NCBI RefSeq assembly: GCF_019697375.1
Contig: NZ_JAHCDI010000004.1
Span: forward strand, 3,087,324 to 3,151,323
Reading direction: 5' to 3'
DNA from: Micromonospora tarapacensis
Lineage (GTDB): Bacteria; Actinomycetota; Actinomycetes; Mycobacteriales; Micromonosporaceae
DNA: 64,000 nt
Numbering within the stretch: position 1 is the stretch's first letter; each line of letters begins with the position of its first letter. A program made the translations under genes and the position numbers. Below, one piece after another: positions 17,417 through 26,805 of the stretch. The notes below the pieces were generated by a model. It was not told where the DNA came from, did not search any database, and saw nothing but the letters and a program-made list of their open reading frames with translations.

Positions 17417-18052
17417 ATGTCGCAGGCCGCGTACCAGCCGTCGATGCTGGAGGTCACCGACGCCGCACCCGCCCTCGGGTCGCTGTCCGGTGCGCTGCGC
17501 CGTCACCCGCTGAGCCGGGGCGCCTGGGTCGACCACCTGCCCGGCTGGGTGCACGGCTCCGACCAGGTGCTCGACGTGCTGCTGCGGGAGGTGCCCTGGC
17601 ACGCCGAACGACGCACCATGTACGACGCCGAGGTCGACGTGCCCCGGCTGCTCTGTTGGTACGGTGCCGGCCGGCCACTGCCGCACCCGGTGCTGCTGGC
17701 CGCCCGGGAGACCCTGACCCGGCACTACGCCGGCGAGTTGGGCGAGCCGTTCGTCACCGCCGGCATGTGCCTCTACCGCGACGGCCGGGACAGCGTCGCC
17801 TGGCACGGCGACACCCAGGGCCGCTCGGCGCACACCGACACGATGGTCGCCATCGTCTCCTTCGGCTCGCCCCGCCACCTGCTACTGCGCCCGCGCGGCG
17901 GCGGCGCCAGCCTGCGCTTCCCGCTGGGCCACGGCGACCTGGTGGTGATGGGCGGCTCCTGCCAGCGCACCTGGGAGCATGCCGTGCCCAAGACCACCCG
18001 CCCCGTCGCCCCCCGAGTCAGCGTCCAGTTCCGCCCCCCCGGCGTCGCCTGA
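17417..18052 (+). CDS. AlkB-like Fe(II)/2-oxoglutarate dioxygenase
   Basis: A 211-residue member of the AlkB branch of 2-oxoglutarate dioxygenases, which repair alkylated nucleic-acid bases by oxidation. The iron ligands are visible: His130 and Asp132 in SVAWHGDTQG and His188 in TWEHAVPK. RVSVQFRPP at the end supplies the Arg that binds 2-oxoglutarate, and SFGSPRHLLLRPRGGG is the typical strand before it. The protein is full length for the family. It lies after pseG but has its own leaderless-type promoter, so it is probably not part of the sugar operon. Its stop faces parC. Confidence 0.85.
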   Translation: MSQAAYQPSMLEVTDAAPALGSLSGALRRHPLSRGAWVDHLPGWVHGSDQVLDVLLREVPWHAERRTMYDAEVDVPRLLCWYGAGRPLPHPVLLAARETLTRHYAGELGEPFVTAGMCLYRDGRDSVAWHGDTQGRSAHTDTMVAIVSFGSPRHLLLRPRGGGASLRFPLGHGDLVVMGGSCQRTWEHAVPKTTRPVAPRVSVQFRPPGVA

Positions 18053-18077
18053 ACCCGAACCGACTCCCCAGCTGAGT

Positions 18078-18132
18078 GATCTTGAAGTTGGCGGGCACTT
18101 CGATCTCTGAAACCCCCGCCAACTTCATGATC
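18078..18132. terminator. Long hairpin between convergent genes (REP-like)
   Basis: An inverted repeat with 18-bp arms (18078-18095 and 18115-18132) and one mismatch, around a 19-nt loop. Each arm combines GATCNTGAAG with TTGGCGGG. It lies between two convergent stops and probably ends transcription on both strands. I recall similar palindromes as dispersed repeats in Micromonospora genomes, but I cannot check that here. Confidence 0.7.
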
Positions 18133-18152
18133 AACGGGTGGGTCGCCGGGGG

Positions 18153-21100
18153 TCAGTTGCGGTCGATCTGGTGGCCTACGACGGTGGGGCCGAGCATGAC
18201 GGCGAAGCCCGAGCCGTCGCGGCGCGGGTCGGCCGCCGGCAGCTCCACCGGCTCACCGTTGACGGTGGACCCCACCGGGCGGGGACCGACCCAGGCGACG
18301 ACCACGTCGGTCTCCCCCCTGAGGAACCGCTGCGCACGCACCCCGCCGGTCGCCCTCCCCTTCACCGGGTACGCCGCCAGCGGCGTCACCTTCACCGTCG
18401 CGCCCGTCGAGGTGACCACCATCGGCTCGCCGTGCTCCGGGTCGTCGGTGCGGACCGCACCGAAGAACACCACCTGCGCACCGGCCGGCAGGGCGACCCC
18501 GGCCATCCCGCCACCCTTGAGCCCCTGCGGACGGATCGTCCCGGCGGGGAAGCGCAACAGCGCCGCGGCGCTGGTCAGGAAGGCCAGCGTCTCGCTGCCG
18601 TCGGTCAGCCAGGTCGCACCGACCACCTCGTCACCGTCACGCAGCCCGATCACCTCGAACTCGTCGGAGCGCACCGGCCAGTCGGGGGCGGACACCTTCA
18701 CCACACCCTGCCGGGTGCCCAGCGCAAGACCGGGTGAGCCCTCGGCGGACGAGTCGAGCGGGGCAAGGCCCACCACCGTCTCCCCCGGCTCCAGCGGCAC
18801 CAGCTCCGCCGCGGACATCCCGCCGCGCAGCGACACCGTGCCGGCCTGCTCGGGCAGCACCGGCAGCGGCAGCACGTCCACCTTGAACGCCCGGCCGGCA
18901 CTGGTCACCAGCAGCACCCGGCCCCGGGCGGTGGAGTGCACCACGGCGCGTACCGCGTCGTGCTTGACCCGACCGTGCCGGCGACGCCCCTCGGCCGCCT
19001 CCTCCGACTCGGCCGCGGTGCGGGCCACCAGCCCGGTGGCCGACAGGATCACCTGGCAGGGGTCGTCGGCCACCTCCAGCGGCCCGGCCGGCGCGGACGC
19101 GGCCAGCACCTCCTTGAGGTCGCCGTCGACCAGGGTGGTCCGCCGGGGCGCGGCGAACTGCTTGACCACGGCGGCCAGCTCGTCGGAGACGACCTTCTTC
19201 AGCACGTTCTCGTCGTCGAGGATGGTCGACAACTCGGCGATCTCGGCACGCAGCTTCTGTTGCTCGGCCTCCAGCTCCAGCCGGTCGAACTTCGTCAACC
19301 GGCGCAGTGGCGTGTCCAGGATGTAGTTCGCCTGGATCTCGGAGAGCTTGAACTGGCGCACCAGGCCACTCCTGGCCGCCTGGGCGTCCTCGCTGGCCCG
19401 GATCAGCCTGACCACCTTGTCGATGTCGAGCAGGGCGATCAGCAGGCCGTCGACCAGGTGCAGCCGCTCCTCCCGCTTGCGCTTGCGGTACGCGCTGCGC
19501 CGGGTCACCACCTCGTAGCGGTGGGCCAGGAACACCTCCAGCAGCTCCTTGAGCCCAAGGGTGCGCGGCTGCCCCTCGACCAGCACCAGGTTGTTGACAC
19601 CGAAGGACTGCTCCAGGGGCGTGAGGCGGTACAGGTCGGCGAGCAGCGCCTGCGGATTCACCCCGACCTTGCACTCGATGACCAGCCGGGTGCCGCTCTC
19701 CCGGTCGGTGAGGTCCTTGACGTCGGCGATCCCGGTCAGCCGCTTGGTCTTGGTGACCTCGTTGGTGATGGCCGCGATGACCTTTTCCGCGCCGACGCCG
19801 TACGGCAGCTCGACCACGGTGATGGCCTGCCGGCCGCGGCTGCCCTCCAGCGGGCCGATCTCCACCTTGCCGCGCATCCGCACCACGCCACGGCCGGTCT
19901 CGTAGGCCCGGCGCACCTCGTCGAGACCGAGCAGCAGACCGCCGGTGGGCAGGTCGGGGCCGGGCACGAACTCCATCAGCTTGTCGAGGGTCGCGGTCGG
20001 GTGCCGGATCAGCCAGCGCGCCGCCGAGACGACCTCGCCCAGGTTGTGCGGAATCATGTTGGTGGCCATCCCGACCGCGATCCCGGAGGTGCCGTTGACC
20101 AGCAGGTTCGGGAAGGCCGCCGGCAGCACGGTGGGCTGGGTCAGTGAGCCGTCGTAGTTGGGCTCGACGTCGACGGTGTCCTCGCCCAGCTCGCCGACGA
20201 GCAGCATCGCCTCCCGCGACATCCGAGCCTCGGTGTTGTGGTTGACGAAACCACCTGCGAGGAAGGAATGGTCCTCGGTGTCGACCCTGATCGAGTAGAC
20301 CTCGGCAGGCTCGCACGTAGTAACCTCTGCAATCCGCTCGAAGCGGTATCCCGAGTCCATCACCGGCAGGATCGTCGCAAGGACCTCGAGGTCCTTGATC
20401 CGGTCGATGATGCGGAGCCGCTCCGTTTCCCACCGCTCCACGCGGTCAAAGTTGTGCCGAGTCAGCCACTTCCAGCCCGAGCCCCGCTTGTCGAAGGCGA
20501 GCGCGCTGCGAACATACTCGGCCACGAACGGAACGCGGTCTTGACTGAGTCGATGGGGACGCAATGGAGAGCGCCTCAGCACCCTGTGCAGTACCGCCTG
20601 TTTCGTGCGGAGAAATCCGACCCGGTTCGCGAACGCGCTGATGTTGCGCATCCCCGAGATGACCAGCCGGTGCTCCACCGAGCCACTGGGGCGCGTGTAC
20701 TGCCGCCAGCAGGCGACAACACCGAACTCCGCCAACAACTCCTGAACGTCCCGAGTAAGGCGTTCGCTGTAGCTCGTGTACTGGATGGTGAAGCTGTCGT
20801 TTGCCACCCGGACGCCGCCGTCGCCCTCGAACAGTGCCATCAGGAAGGCACGCTTCACACCCCAGCCGCCGGTCCAGACAAACTGTGGGACGGACTTGTC
20901 CCGGGCCTGGTGACCGATGAGTTCCGCTAGCGGGCTGGCACGGAACGCGGCCATACCTCCGGCGTACTCCTGGACATCCAATTCTTGAATGCGCTTGCGA
21001 TCGCGCCGGGTCTGCCGCTCACTGACGTAACGCCGCCCGCCTACCACCTGGTCATAGGCATGCAGAACCTCGCCGAAGAAGTGTTCGTCCGTATTGTTGA

Positions 21101-21923
21101 AGCCCGCTCGCGACTCACTTGCAAACCCCTCGGAGACCCAGGCACCTCCGAGAACGCCCAGCATGTACTCCCTGGCCGTAGGGGTTGCCTGGTACCAGGC
21201 GTTCCGCGCGACGCAAACCACCGTGCCAGGCGCAACCTCATCGAGACGTCGCCACTGGAACACCGGCACGCCGAGCGGGGCGTCCAGGCACAGGACCAGA
21301 TGATTCTCGCTACCCCGGAGCGAAAACCCGGCCTCCGTACGGATCTGGATGGTGGGGTGGACGCCCGAATTGAAGACCTTGCTCGCACGGACGGCCTTTC
21401 CGTCCTTGTCGAGCACATCAATATCGACATCAGCCTCGCTGTCAGGGGCGAGAACGACCAGTTCCTGGATTTGCGGACTCGAACCGTCGGCCAGGCGAAT
21501 CCGGGTATCGCCCGTCACGCAGTAGCGCGCCGCCGCCGGCCCATCGTCCGGGCTCCCGAAGTTTCCATGCCCGTCGACAAGAGGCGCGTTGAGTGAGAAG
21601 TCCTGCGCCATCCGGACCATCGCGTCGTAGATCGCGCCGTCGCCGTGCGGATGGTACTTGCCCATCGCGTCCCCGACGATGCGGGCGGACTTGACGTGTG
21701 CCCGGTCCGGGCGGTGGCCCTGCTCGTACATCGACCAGAGGATGCGCCGGTGCACCGGCTTGAGGCCGTCGCGGGCGTCGGGCAGGGCGCGGGAGTGGAT
21801 GACCGAGAAGGCGTACTCCAGGTAGGAGTCGGAGACCTCGGTGGTCAGCGGATTGTCGATGATCCGCGCGCCGGCCCGGTCGAACGCCGAGTGGTCTACC
21901 TTCGTTTCCTTGCGCCGTGCCAT
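18153..21923 (-). CDS. parC: DNA topoisomerase IV subunit A with intein
   Basis: A 1256-residue precursor: a type IIA topoisomerase A subunit (827 residues after splicing) interrupted by a 429-residue intein. Subunit A cuts and rejoins DNA through the catalytic tyrosine, here Tyr134 in GPAAARY. The N-terminal winged-helix part ([32 protein letters not shown]) and the tower and beta-propeller domains are complete. No QRRGGKG GyrA box is seen in the C-terminal domain. Together with the ParE-type partner immediately upstream and the lack of dnaA nearby, this makes ParC more likely than GyrA. The ATG at 21923 follows GGAAGGAAAG. The gap to parE is 31 nt, so the two form an operon. Unspliced protein could not have an intact active site. 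Confidence 0.9.
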   Translation of the reverse strand: MARRKETKVDHSAFDRAGARIIDNPLTTEVSDSYLEYAFSVIHSRALPDARDGLKPVHRRILWSMYEQGHRPDRAHVKSARIVGDAMGKYHPHGDGAIYDAMVRMAQDFSLNAPLVDGHGNFGSPDDGPAAARYCVTGDTRIRLADGSSPQIQELVVLAPDSEADVDIDVLDKDGKAVRASKVFNSGVHPTIQIRTEAGFSLRGSENHLVLCLDAPLGVPVFQWRRLDEVAPGTVVCVARNAWYQATPTAREYMLGVLGGAWVSEGFASESRAGFNNTDEHFFGEVLHAYDQVVGGRRYVSERQTRRDRKRIQELDVQEYAGGMAAFRASPLAELIGHQARDKSVPQFVWTGGWGVKRAFLMALFEGDGGVRVANDSFTIQYTSYSERLTRDVQELLAEFGVVACWRQYTRPSGSVEHRLVISGMRNISAFANRVGFLRTKQAVLHRVLRRSPLRPHRLSQDRVPFVAEYVRSALAFDKRGSGWKWLTRHNFDRVERWETERLRIIDRIKDLEVLATILPVMDSGYRFERIAEVTTCEPAEVYSIRVDTEDHSFLAGGFVNHNTEARMSREAMLLVGELGEDTVDVEPNYDGSLTQPTVLPAAFPNLLVNGTSGIAVGMATNMIPHNLGEVVSAARWLIRHPTATLDKLMEFVPGPDLPTGGLLLGLDEVRRAYETGRGVVRMRGKVEIGPLEGSRGRQAITVVELPYGVGAEKVIAAITNEVTKTKRLTGIADVKDLTDRESGTRLVIECKVGVNPQALLADLYRLTPLEQSFGVNNLVLVEGQPRTLGLKELLEVFLAHRYEVVTRRSAYRKRKREERLHLVDGLLIALLDIDKVVRLIRASEDAQAARSGLVRQFKLSEIQANYILDTPLRRLTKFDRLELEAEQQKLRAEIAELSTILDDENVLKKVVSDELAAVVKQFAAPRRTTLVDGDLKEVLAASAPAGPLEVADDPCQVILSATGLVARTAAESEEAAEGRRRHGRVKHDAVRAVVHSTARGRVLLVTSAGRAFKVDVLPLPVLPEQAGTVSLRGGMSAAELVPLEPGETVVGLAPLDSSAEGSPGLALGTRQGVVKVSAPDWPVRSDEFEVIGLRDGDEVVGATWLTDGSETLAFLTSAAALLRFPAGTIRPQGLKGGGMAGVALPAGAQVVFFGAVRTDDPEHGEPMVVTSTGATVKVTPLAAYPVKGRATGGVRAQRFLRGETDVVVAWVGPRPVGSTVNGEPVELPAADPRRDGSGFAVMLGPTVVGHQIDRN
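20235..21521 (-). mobile_element. Intein with LAGLIDADG homing endonuclease
   Basis: 429 codons in frame within parC (precursor residues 135-563). It begins with Cys135 ([13 protein letters not shown], block A) directly after Tyr134 and ends [10 protein letters not shown] with penultimate His and terminal Asn (block G); the first extein residue is Thr. SENHLVL may be block B. Two dodecapeptide-type motifs, [13 protein letters not shown] and [13 protein letters not shown], mark a DOD homing endonuclease with its acidic residues intact, so it may be mobile. The site matches the one known for mycobacterial GyrA inteins (between Y and TEAR). Base composition is less GC-rich than the host gene, which fits recent acquisition. 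Confidence 0.92.
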
Positions 21924-21954
21924 GGCTCAGCTTTCCTTCCGAAAGACCCGGTGG

Positions 21955-24012
21955 TCAGGCGTCGATGGCGTCACGGTCGACGCGGTCGGCGGAGTCGATC
22001 AGCCAGTTGCGACGTGGCTCGACCTTCTCTCCCATCAGCAGTTCGAGGATCCGCTCGGCGGCCTCGACGTCGTCCAGCGTGATCCGGCGTACCGCCCGGG
22101 TGGCAGGGTTCATCGTGGTCTCCCACAGCTCGTCGGCATCCATCTCGCCCAGCCCCTTGAACCGCGGGATGGGCGTGACGATCTGTTTGCCGGCCTTCTC
22201 CAGCCTGCGCACCGTCGCCCCCATCTCCGCCTGGGTGTAGGTGTAGACGGTCTCCGGGTTGCGGCCCCTCGTGGTGATCTTGTGCAGGGGCGGCATGGCC
22301 GCGTAGAGCCGGCCCGCCTCGATGAGCGGTCGCATGTAGCGGGCGAAGAGGGTGATCAGCAGGGTCCGGATGTGGGCGCCGTCGACGTCGGCGTCGGCCA
22401 TGATGAGCACCCGGCCGTACCGCATCGCGGACAGGTCGAAGGTGCGCCCGGACCCGGCACCGAGCACCTGCACGATCGCCGCGCACTCGGCGTTGTCGAG
22501 CACCTGCTGGAGGTTGGCCTTCTGCACGTTCAGGATCTTGCCGCGAATCGGAAGAAGCGCCTGATATTCGGCGGAACGGGCGAGTCGCCCTGTCCCCAGG
22601 GCGCTGTCGCCCTCCACGATGAACAATTCACTTCTATCGATGCCAGAGGCGCGGCAGTCGACCAGCTTGGGCGGCATCGACGCGCCCTCCAGGGCGGTCT
22701 TGCGGCGGGCGGCGTCCTTCTGCTGCTTCTGGGTGAGCCGCACCCGGGCCGCGTCGACGATCTTCTGTAGGACCGTGCGGGCCTCGGTCTTCGTCTTCCG
22801 GTCGTCCAACCAGGACTTGAGGTGCTGCTCGACCAGCCCCTGCACCACCTTGGTCACGCCGGCGGTGGAGAGCTCGTCCTTGGTCTGCGAGGTGAACTGC
22901 GGCTCGGGCACCCGGACGTGCACCACCGCCGTCATGCCCTCCAGGACGTCGTCCAGGGTGGGGGCGTCCTCCTTGGCCTTGAGCAGGCCGCGGGTGTTGC
23001 GCACCGCGTCGGCGAGGGTGCGCGCCAACGCGCGCTCGAAACCCTTGCGGTGGGTGCCGCCGTGCGCGTTGCGGATGGTGTTGGTGAAGCACTCGACGGT
23101 GCGCTCGTATCCGGTGCCCCAGCGGAACGCCACCTCGACCTCGGCGCGCCGCTGCACGTTGGACTGCATGACGCCGTTGGCGTCGGCGGCGTTCTCCCGG
23201 TAGGTGCCCTCGCCGGTGACCAGCAGGATGCCCGAGACCGGCCGGTCGCCGGTCGGGGCGAGGAACTCCACCATGTCGGTGAGCCCGTTCGGGTAGTGGA
23301 AGCTCTCCTCGGTCGACTCGTCGGCCGTGTGCACGCGCAGGGTGTAGCTGACGCCCGGCACCAGGAAGGCGGTGTGGCGCAGCTTCGCCCGCACGGTGTC
23401 GTGGTCCAGCGTCGCGCCGGTCTCGAAGTAGCGGGGGTCGTACCAGTAACGGATCGAGGTGCCGGTGCGTTGGCCGCGCTTCACCGCGCCGACGACCTGG
23501 AGCCCGGGGCCGGGGGTGAACGGCGCCTCGGGGCCGTCGCCGTCGAAGACGCCCGGTACGCCGTGCCGGAACGACATGGCGTGGACCTTGCCGCCCCGGC
23601 GGACGGTGACGTCGAACCGGCGGGACAGCGCGTTGACCGCCGAGGCGCCCACCCCGTGCAGGCCGCCGGAGGTCTTGTAGCCGGAGCCGCCGAACTTGCC
23701 GCCCGCGTGCAGGCGGGTGAGCACCAGCTCGACGCCGGAGATGCCGGAACGGGCGTGCACGTCGGTGGGGATGCCCCGGCCGTCGTCGTCGACCTGCACC
23801 GAGCCGTCGGCGTGCAGGATGACCTCGATCTTCTTGGCGTGCCCGGCGACGCCCTCGTCGGTGGAGTTGTCGAGGATCTCGTTGACGAGGTGGCCCACGC
23901 CACGACTGTCGGTGGAGCCGATGTACATGCCGGGCCGCTTGCGGACGGCGTCCAGCCCCTCAAGGTGCGTGAGGTCGTCGGCCCCATACAGGGTCTCAGG
24001 CTCTGCGGTCAA
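21955..24012 (-). CDS. parE: DNA topoisomerase IV subunit B
   Basis: A 685-residue type IIA topoisomerase ATPase subunit. In order: a GHKL ATPase with VRKRPGMYIGSTDSRG, NEILDNSTDEG (the ATP/Mg Asn) and GGLHGVGASAVNALS; the transducer domain; and the TOPRIM domain with FIVEGDSALG and MADADVDGAHIRTLL. ERILELLMGEKVEPRRNWL near the end is typical. I use the TTG at 24012, 9 nt after GGGGAG, because the protein then starts TAEPETLYGADDLTHLEG as in relatives. A longer open frame reaches 24255 but adds only low-complexity residues. It is the first gene of the parE-parC operon and is transcribed away from the SGNH hydrolase gene. Confidence 0.88.
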   Translation of the reverse strand: MTAEPETLYGADDLTHLEGLDAVRKRPGMYIGSTDSRGVGHLVNEILDNSTDEGVAGHAKKIEVILHADGSVQVDDDGRGIPTDVHARSGISGVELVLTRLHAGGKFGGSGYKTSGGLHGVGASAVNALSRRFDVTVRRGGKVHAMSFRHGVPGVFDGDGPEAPFTPGPGLQVVGAVKRGQRTGTSIRYWYDPRYFETGATLDHDTVRAKLRHTAFLVPGVSYTLRVHTADESTEESFHYPNGLTDMVEFLAPTGDRPVSGILLVTGEGTYRENAADANGVMQSNVQRRAEVEVAFRWGTGYERTVECFTNTIRNAHGGTHRKGFERALARTLADAVRNTRGLLKAKEDAPTLDDVLEGMTAVVHVRVPEPQFTSQTKDELSTAGVTKVVQGLVEQHLKSWLDDRKTKTEARTVLQKIVDAARVRLTQKQQKDAARRKTALEGASMPPKLVDCRASGIDRSELFIVEGDSALGTGRLARSAEYQALLPIRGKILNVQKANLQQVLDNAECAAIVQVLGAGSGRTFDLSAMRYGRVLIMADADVDGAHIRTLLITLFARYMRPLIEAGRLYAAMPPLHKITTRGRNPETVYTYTQAEMGATVRRLEKAGKQIVTPIPRFKGLGEMDADELWETTMNPATRAVRRITLDDVEAAERILELLMGEKVEPRRNWLIDSADRVDRDAIDA

Positions 24013-24355
24013 CTGGTCGAACTCCCCGGTCTCGGCGATGTGCTGCCCCGCACCGTCGGCGGTCGGCCCGGCGCGGGCACGCCGCAGCGAGCGTAGCCGC
24101 ACGCTCCGACAACCGTGCGGACACCCGCACGGCACGCCGTGGTCCGCTGCGGGCGGACCTGCCGCGGTCAACGCCGCGGCGCCCGGCCTTATGCCCGACG
24201 CCCGAGGCCGGACGGCGTCCGGCGGGTGCCCGCGGATCTCGCCGGGTCCGGCCACCCCCAGGAGTCACAGATGTTTCCCACTGTTGACGTTCGTCACACC
24301 TGCGTGATCTCATCACCGCACCGGAGAATCTTTCATATTTCCATGAACGGATGGG
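24013..24355. promoter_or_regulatory. Divergent promoter region, parE / SGNH hydrolase
   Basis: 343 bp without a convincing gene. The right third is AT-rich and holds TTGACG (24283-24288) as a possible -35 for the hydrolase, with weak -10 candidates about 18 bp further on. Nothing else is recognised. Confidence 0.35.
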
Positions 24356-25621
24356 ATGCCCATGTCCGCGTTGCGCCGTACCGCCGCCACGATGGCCCTG
24401 GCCATCGCCACGGCGACCCTCTCCACCGCCGTCGCGGCACCCGTCCCCGCATCGGCGGCGCTGCCCACCGCGGCCATCGCCCTGGGCGACAGCTTCATCA
24501 GCGGTGAGGGCGCCGGCGCCTACCAGCCGGTGGTCGACTCGACCGGCGTCGCGCGGGGCTTCCCGGGATGGACCGCCCCGAACAGCAACGCCTACTTCTG
24601 TCACCGTTCGGCCAACGCCTCGCTGCACAAGGCGTCGCTGCCCGGCATCCAGGACCGCTTCAACCTGGCCTGCTCCGGCGGCCAGCCGCACGACATCGCC
24701 GCCGCCTCGTCGGACCGGGCCAGCGGCCGGCAGGTCGCCGCCCAACTCGACCAGTTGCGCGCGGTCGCGCAGACCCACGACATCGACGTGGTGCTGATCG
24801 GGCTCGGCTCCAACAACAGCTCCTTCACCTTCGGCGGCGTCGCCGAGAAGTGCGCCAACCGGTTCATCGCCGACGCCTGGACCGGCTGGTGGGAGTTCTG
24901 GGCGTACCTGAACGGGCCGGTGGAGCAGAAGCCGTGCACGGACGCCGACCTGGCCACCGCCGCCCAGCTCACCGCCGCGACCACCGAGACCACCGCGGCG
25001 GTACGCCAGATCCTGAACACGCTGCGCGAGGTGGACGGCGACGGACAGCACCGGGTGGTGTTCCAGGACTACACCAACCCGCTGCCGATCGACCTGAATC
25101 CGACCTACCACACCGAGGACAACCGCAGCGACACCCGGGACAAGTTCCGGGCCCTCGGTGCCGAGCGGTACGCGGCCGGCTGCCCCATCCACCGGGCCAG
25201 CCTCGCTCCCGGGCACCGCTTCTCGCAGGGCCTCGGCAGCATCGTCAGCTCCGCCCGCACCACCCTCGCCGCCGAGTTCCCCGGGGCCGACCTGGTCTAC
25301 CTCAACGTGCAGCGGGCCTTCGACGGCGCGCGGCTCTGCGAGCAGACGAACAGCCCCACCGGCACCCTGGCCACGCCGATCCGGCTGATGGACAACCCGC
25401 CCAACGGCACCTTCGTGACCAGCCTCTCCGGCAAGGACAAGATCGCCATCCAGCGGATCGCCAACACCTGCGTGAGCTACTTCCAGACGTGCCAGGAGTC
25501 GTGGCACCCGAACGCCGCCGGGCACCAGGTGCTGGGCCAGTGCCTCTCCGGCGCGGCCAGCACCACCGCCCACTCGGTCGCCTGCGTACGCGCGTCAAAC
25601 GGCACGGTCACCGTCTCCTGA
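24356..25621 (+). CDS. Secreted SGNH/GDSL hydrolase
   Basis: A 421-residue exported esterase or lipase of the SGNH superfamily. Residues 1-35 form a signal peptide (Arg pair, hydrophobic ATMALAIATATLSTAVA, then ASA-A). AIALGDSFISGEGAG carries the nucleophile Ser. LIGLGSNNSS takes the place of the GxND motif. SWHPNAAGHQ near the C-terminus supplies the catalytic Asp-His-type pair, here as His and Asn. Six or more cysteines suggest disulfides, as in actinobacterial secreted lipases. ATG 24356 is used; ATG 24362 is two codons downstream. A strong hairpin terminator follows. Confidence 0.85.
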   Translation: MPMSALRRTAATMALAIATATLSTAVAAPVPASAALPTAAIALGDSFISGEGAGAYQPVVDSTGVARGFPGWTAPNSNAYFCHRSANASLHKASLPGIQDRFNLACSGGQPHDIAAASSDRASGRQVAAQLDQLRAVAQTHDIDVVLIGLGSNNSSFTFGGVAEKCANRFIADAWTGWWEFWAYLNGPVEQKPCTDADLATAAQLTAATTETTAAVRQILNTLREVDGDGQHRVVFQDYTNPLPIDLNPTYHTEDNRSDTRDKFRALGAERYAAGCPIHRASLAPGHRFSQGLGSIVSSARTTLAAEFPGADLVYLNVQRAFDGARLCEQTNSPTGTLATPIRLMDNPPNGTFVTSLSGKDKIAIQRIANTCVSYFQTCQESWHPNAAGHQVLGQCLSGAASTTAHSVACVRASNGTVTVS

Positions 25622-25635
25622 CCAACACCGTCGAC

Positions 25636-25669
25636 GCGGGGCCGTCCCGGTACGCCGGGGCGGCCCCGC
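25636..25669 (+). terminator. Hairpin terminator after the SGNH hydrolase gene
   Basis: Two 15-nt arms (25636-25650 and 25655-25669) pair along their whole length with one G-U pair around a TACG loop. It begins 15 nt after the stop. Confidence 0.8.
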
Positions 25670-25689
25670 ACCCGCTGGCTACTCACCGG

Positions 25690-25695
25690 TAGCCT
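25690..25695 (+). promoter_or_regulatory. -10 box of the alpha/beta hydrolase gene
   Basis: TAGCCT followed by exactly 6 nt and the GTG at 25702, a leaderless arrangement. Confidence 0.45.
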
Positions 25696-25701
25696 GAGGC
25701 G

Positions 25702-26562
25702 GTGACCCCGACGGTGGAATACCAGCAGGAGTTCGTCCAGGTCGACGCCGCCCGCCTCGGCGTACAGGTCCATCCGGAACCGACCGGCGTCACCGACGCC
25801 CCGGTGGTGCTGATCGCGCCGGCGATGGGCGTCCGCGCCCGCTACTACCAGCCGTTCGCCACCGCCCTGCGCGCCGCCGGGCTCGCCGTGGTCGTGGCCG
25901 ACCTGCGCGGCACCGGAGAGAGCACCCCCCGACCGAGCCGGACCTGCCGCTACGGCTACGCGGAGCTGGCCGCCGACGTCGGGGCGGTGCGGGCCGCCCT
26001 CAAGCCGCGACTCGACGGTCGGCGCACCCTGCTGCTGGGGCACTCCCTCGGCGGGCAGGCCGCGGTACTGCACCTGGCGCTGCACGGCGACGACGACGTC
26101 GACGGGCTGGCACTGGTGGCCGTCGGCATCCCGTACTGGCGCGACTTCGCCGCCCCCCGGCGGTACGGCGTGCTGCCGTACACCCAGGGCATCGCCGCCA
26201 CCGCCCGGCTGCTCGGCGTCTGGCCGGGGTGGGGTTTCGGTGGTCGGCAGGCGCGCGGGGTGATCCGCGACTGGGCGCACACCGCCCGCACCGGACGCTT
26301 CCCGCACCTCGACGGGGTGGACGCCGAGGCGGCGGTGGGCCGGATCCGCACCCCCGTGCTGGCCGTCAGCGTCGACGACGACCAGTACACCCCGCACCCC
26401 ACGCTGGACCGGCTCTGCGCCAAGCTCACCGCGGCCCGCATCGAGCGCGAGCGCCTCGCCTCGCCGCGCGGCGCCACCCTGGACCACTTCACCTGGGTAC
26501 GCGCCGCCGACCCGCTGGCCGCGCGGGTGGCCGGCTTCGCCGCCGGCCTGCCGGCGCGCTGA
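25702..26562 (+). CDS. Alpha/beta hydrolase
   Basis: A 286-residue soluble alpha/beta-fold hydrolase. LLLGHSLGGQAAV is the nucleophile elbow, ADLRGTGES the oxyanion-side loop, and VLAVSVDDDQYTP and LDHFTWV provide the acid and His. The GYAELAADVGAVRAAL and IPYWRDFAAPRRYGVLPYTQG segments resemble a group annotated as serine aminopeptidase S33 or acyltransferase-like hydrolases. No signal peptide. Single gene between two intergenic regions; substrate unknown. Confidence 0.82.
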   Translation: MTPTVEYQQEFVQVDAARLGVQVHPEPTGVTDAPVVLIAPAMGVRARYYQPFATALRAAGLAVVVADLRGTGESTPRPSRTCRYGYAELAADVGAVRAALKPRLDGRRTLLLGHSLGGQAAVLHLALHGDDDVDGLALVAVGIPYWRDFAAPRRYGVLPYTQGIAATARLLGVWPGWGFGGRQARGVIRDWAHTARTGRFPHLDGVDAEAAVGRIRTPVLAVSVDDDQYTPHPTLDRLCAKLTAARIERERLASPRGATLDHFTWVRAADPLAARVAGFAAGLPAR

Positions 26563-26805
26563 CGCGGACCGCCGGCTTGAGCTTTACTGTGAAATCACCG
26601 GGGCAGTCGACCGCCGCCACCGGGCGACCAACCAGTTGCCCCGCCCCGCAGGGGATTGACATTAATAGGACCGTCGGGGATATTCCTAGCGGCATGTTGG
26701 CGTACGGGACGGAGAAGGCGAAGCCTGGAGGTTTCCCGCCGACACAACCTACGCGAACAGGCACCGGATTACCTTCGTCTTGCAGGCACGGATAAGGTTT
26801 GAACG

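Noticed and set aside
18153..24012. gyrA/gyrB identity
   Set aside because: No GyrA box, no dnaA/recF neighbours, and the B-A gene pair with ParE-type sequence fits topoisomerase IV. The possibility remains if the strain's gyrase proves to lie elsewhere unpaired.
24013..24255. N-terminal extension of ParE
   Set aside because: The added residues are low-complexity Pro/Gly/Arg/Cys without family similarity, and a TTG with a good ribosome site lies at the conserved start.
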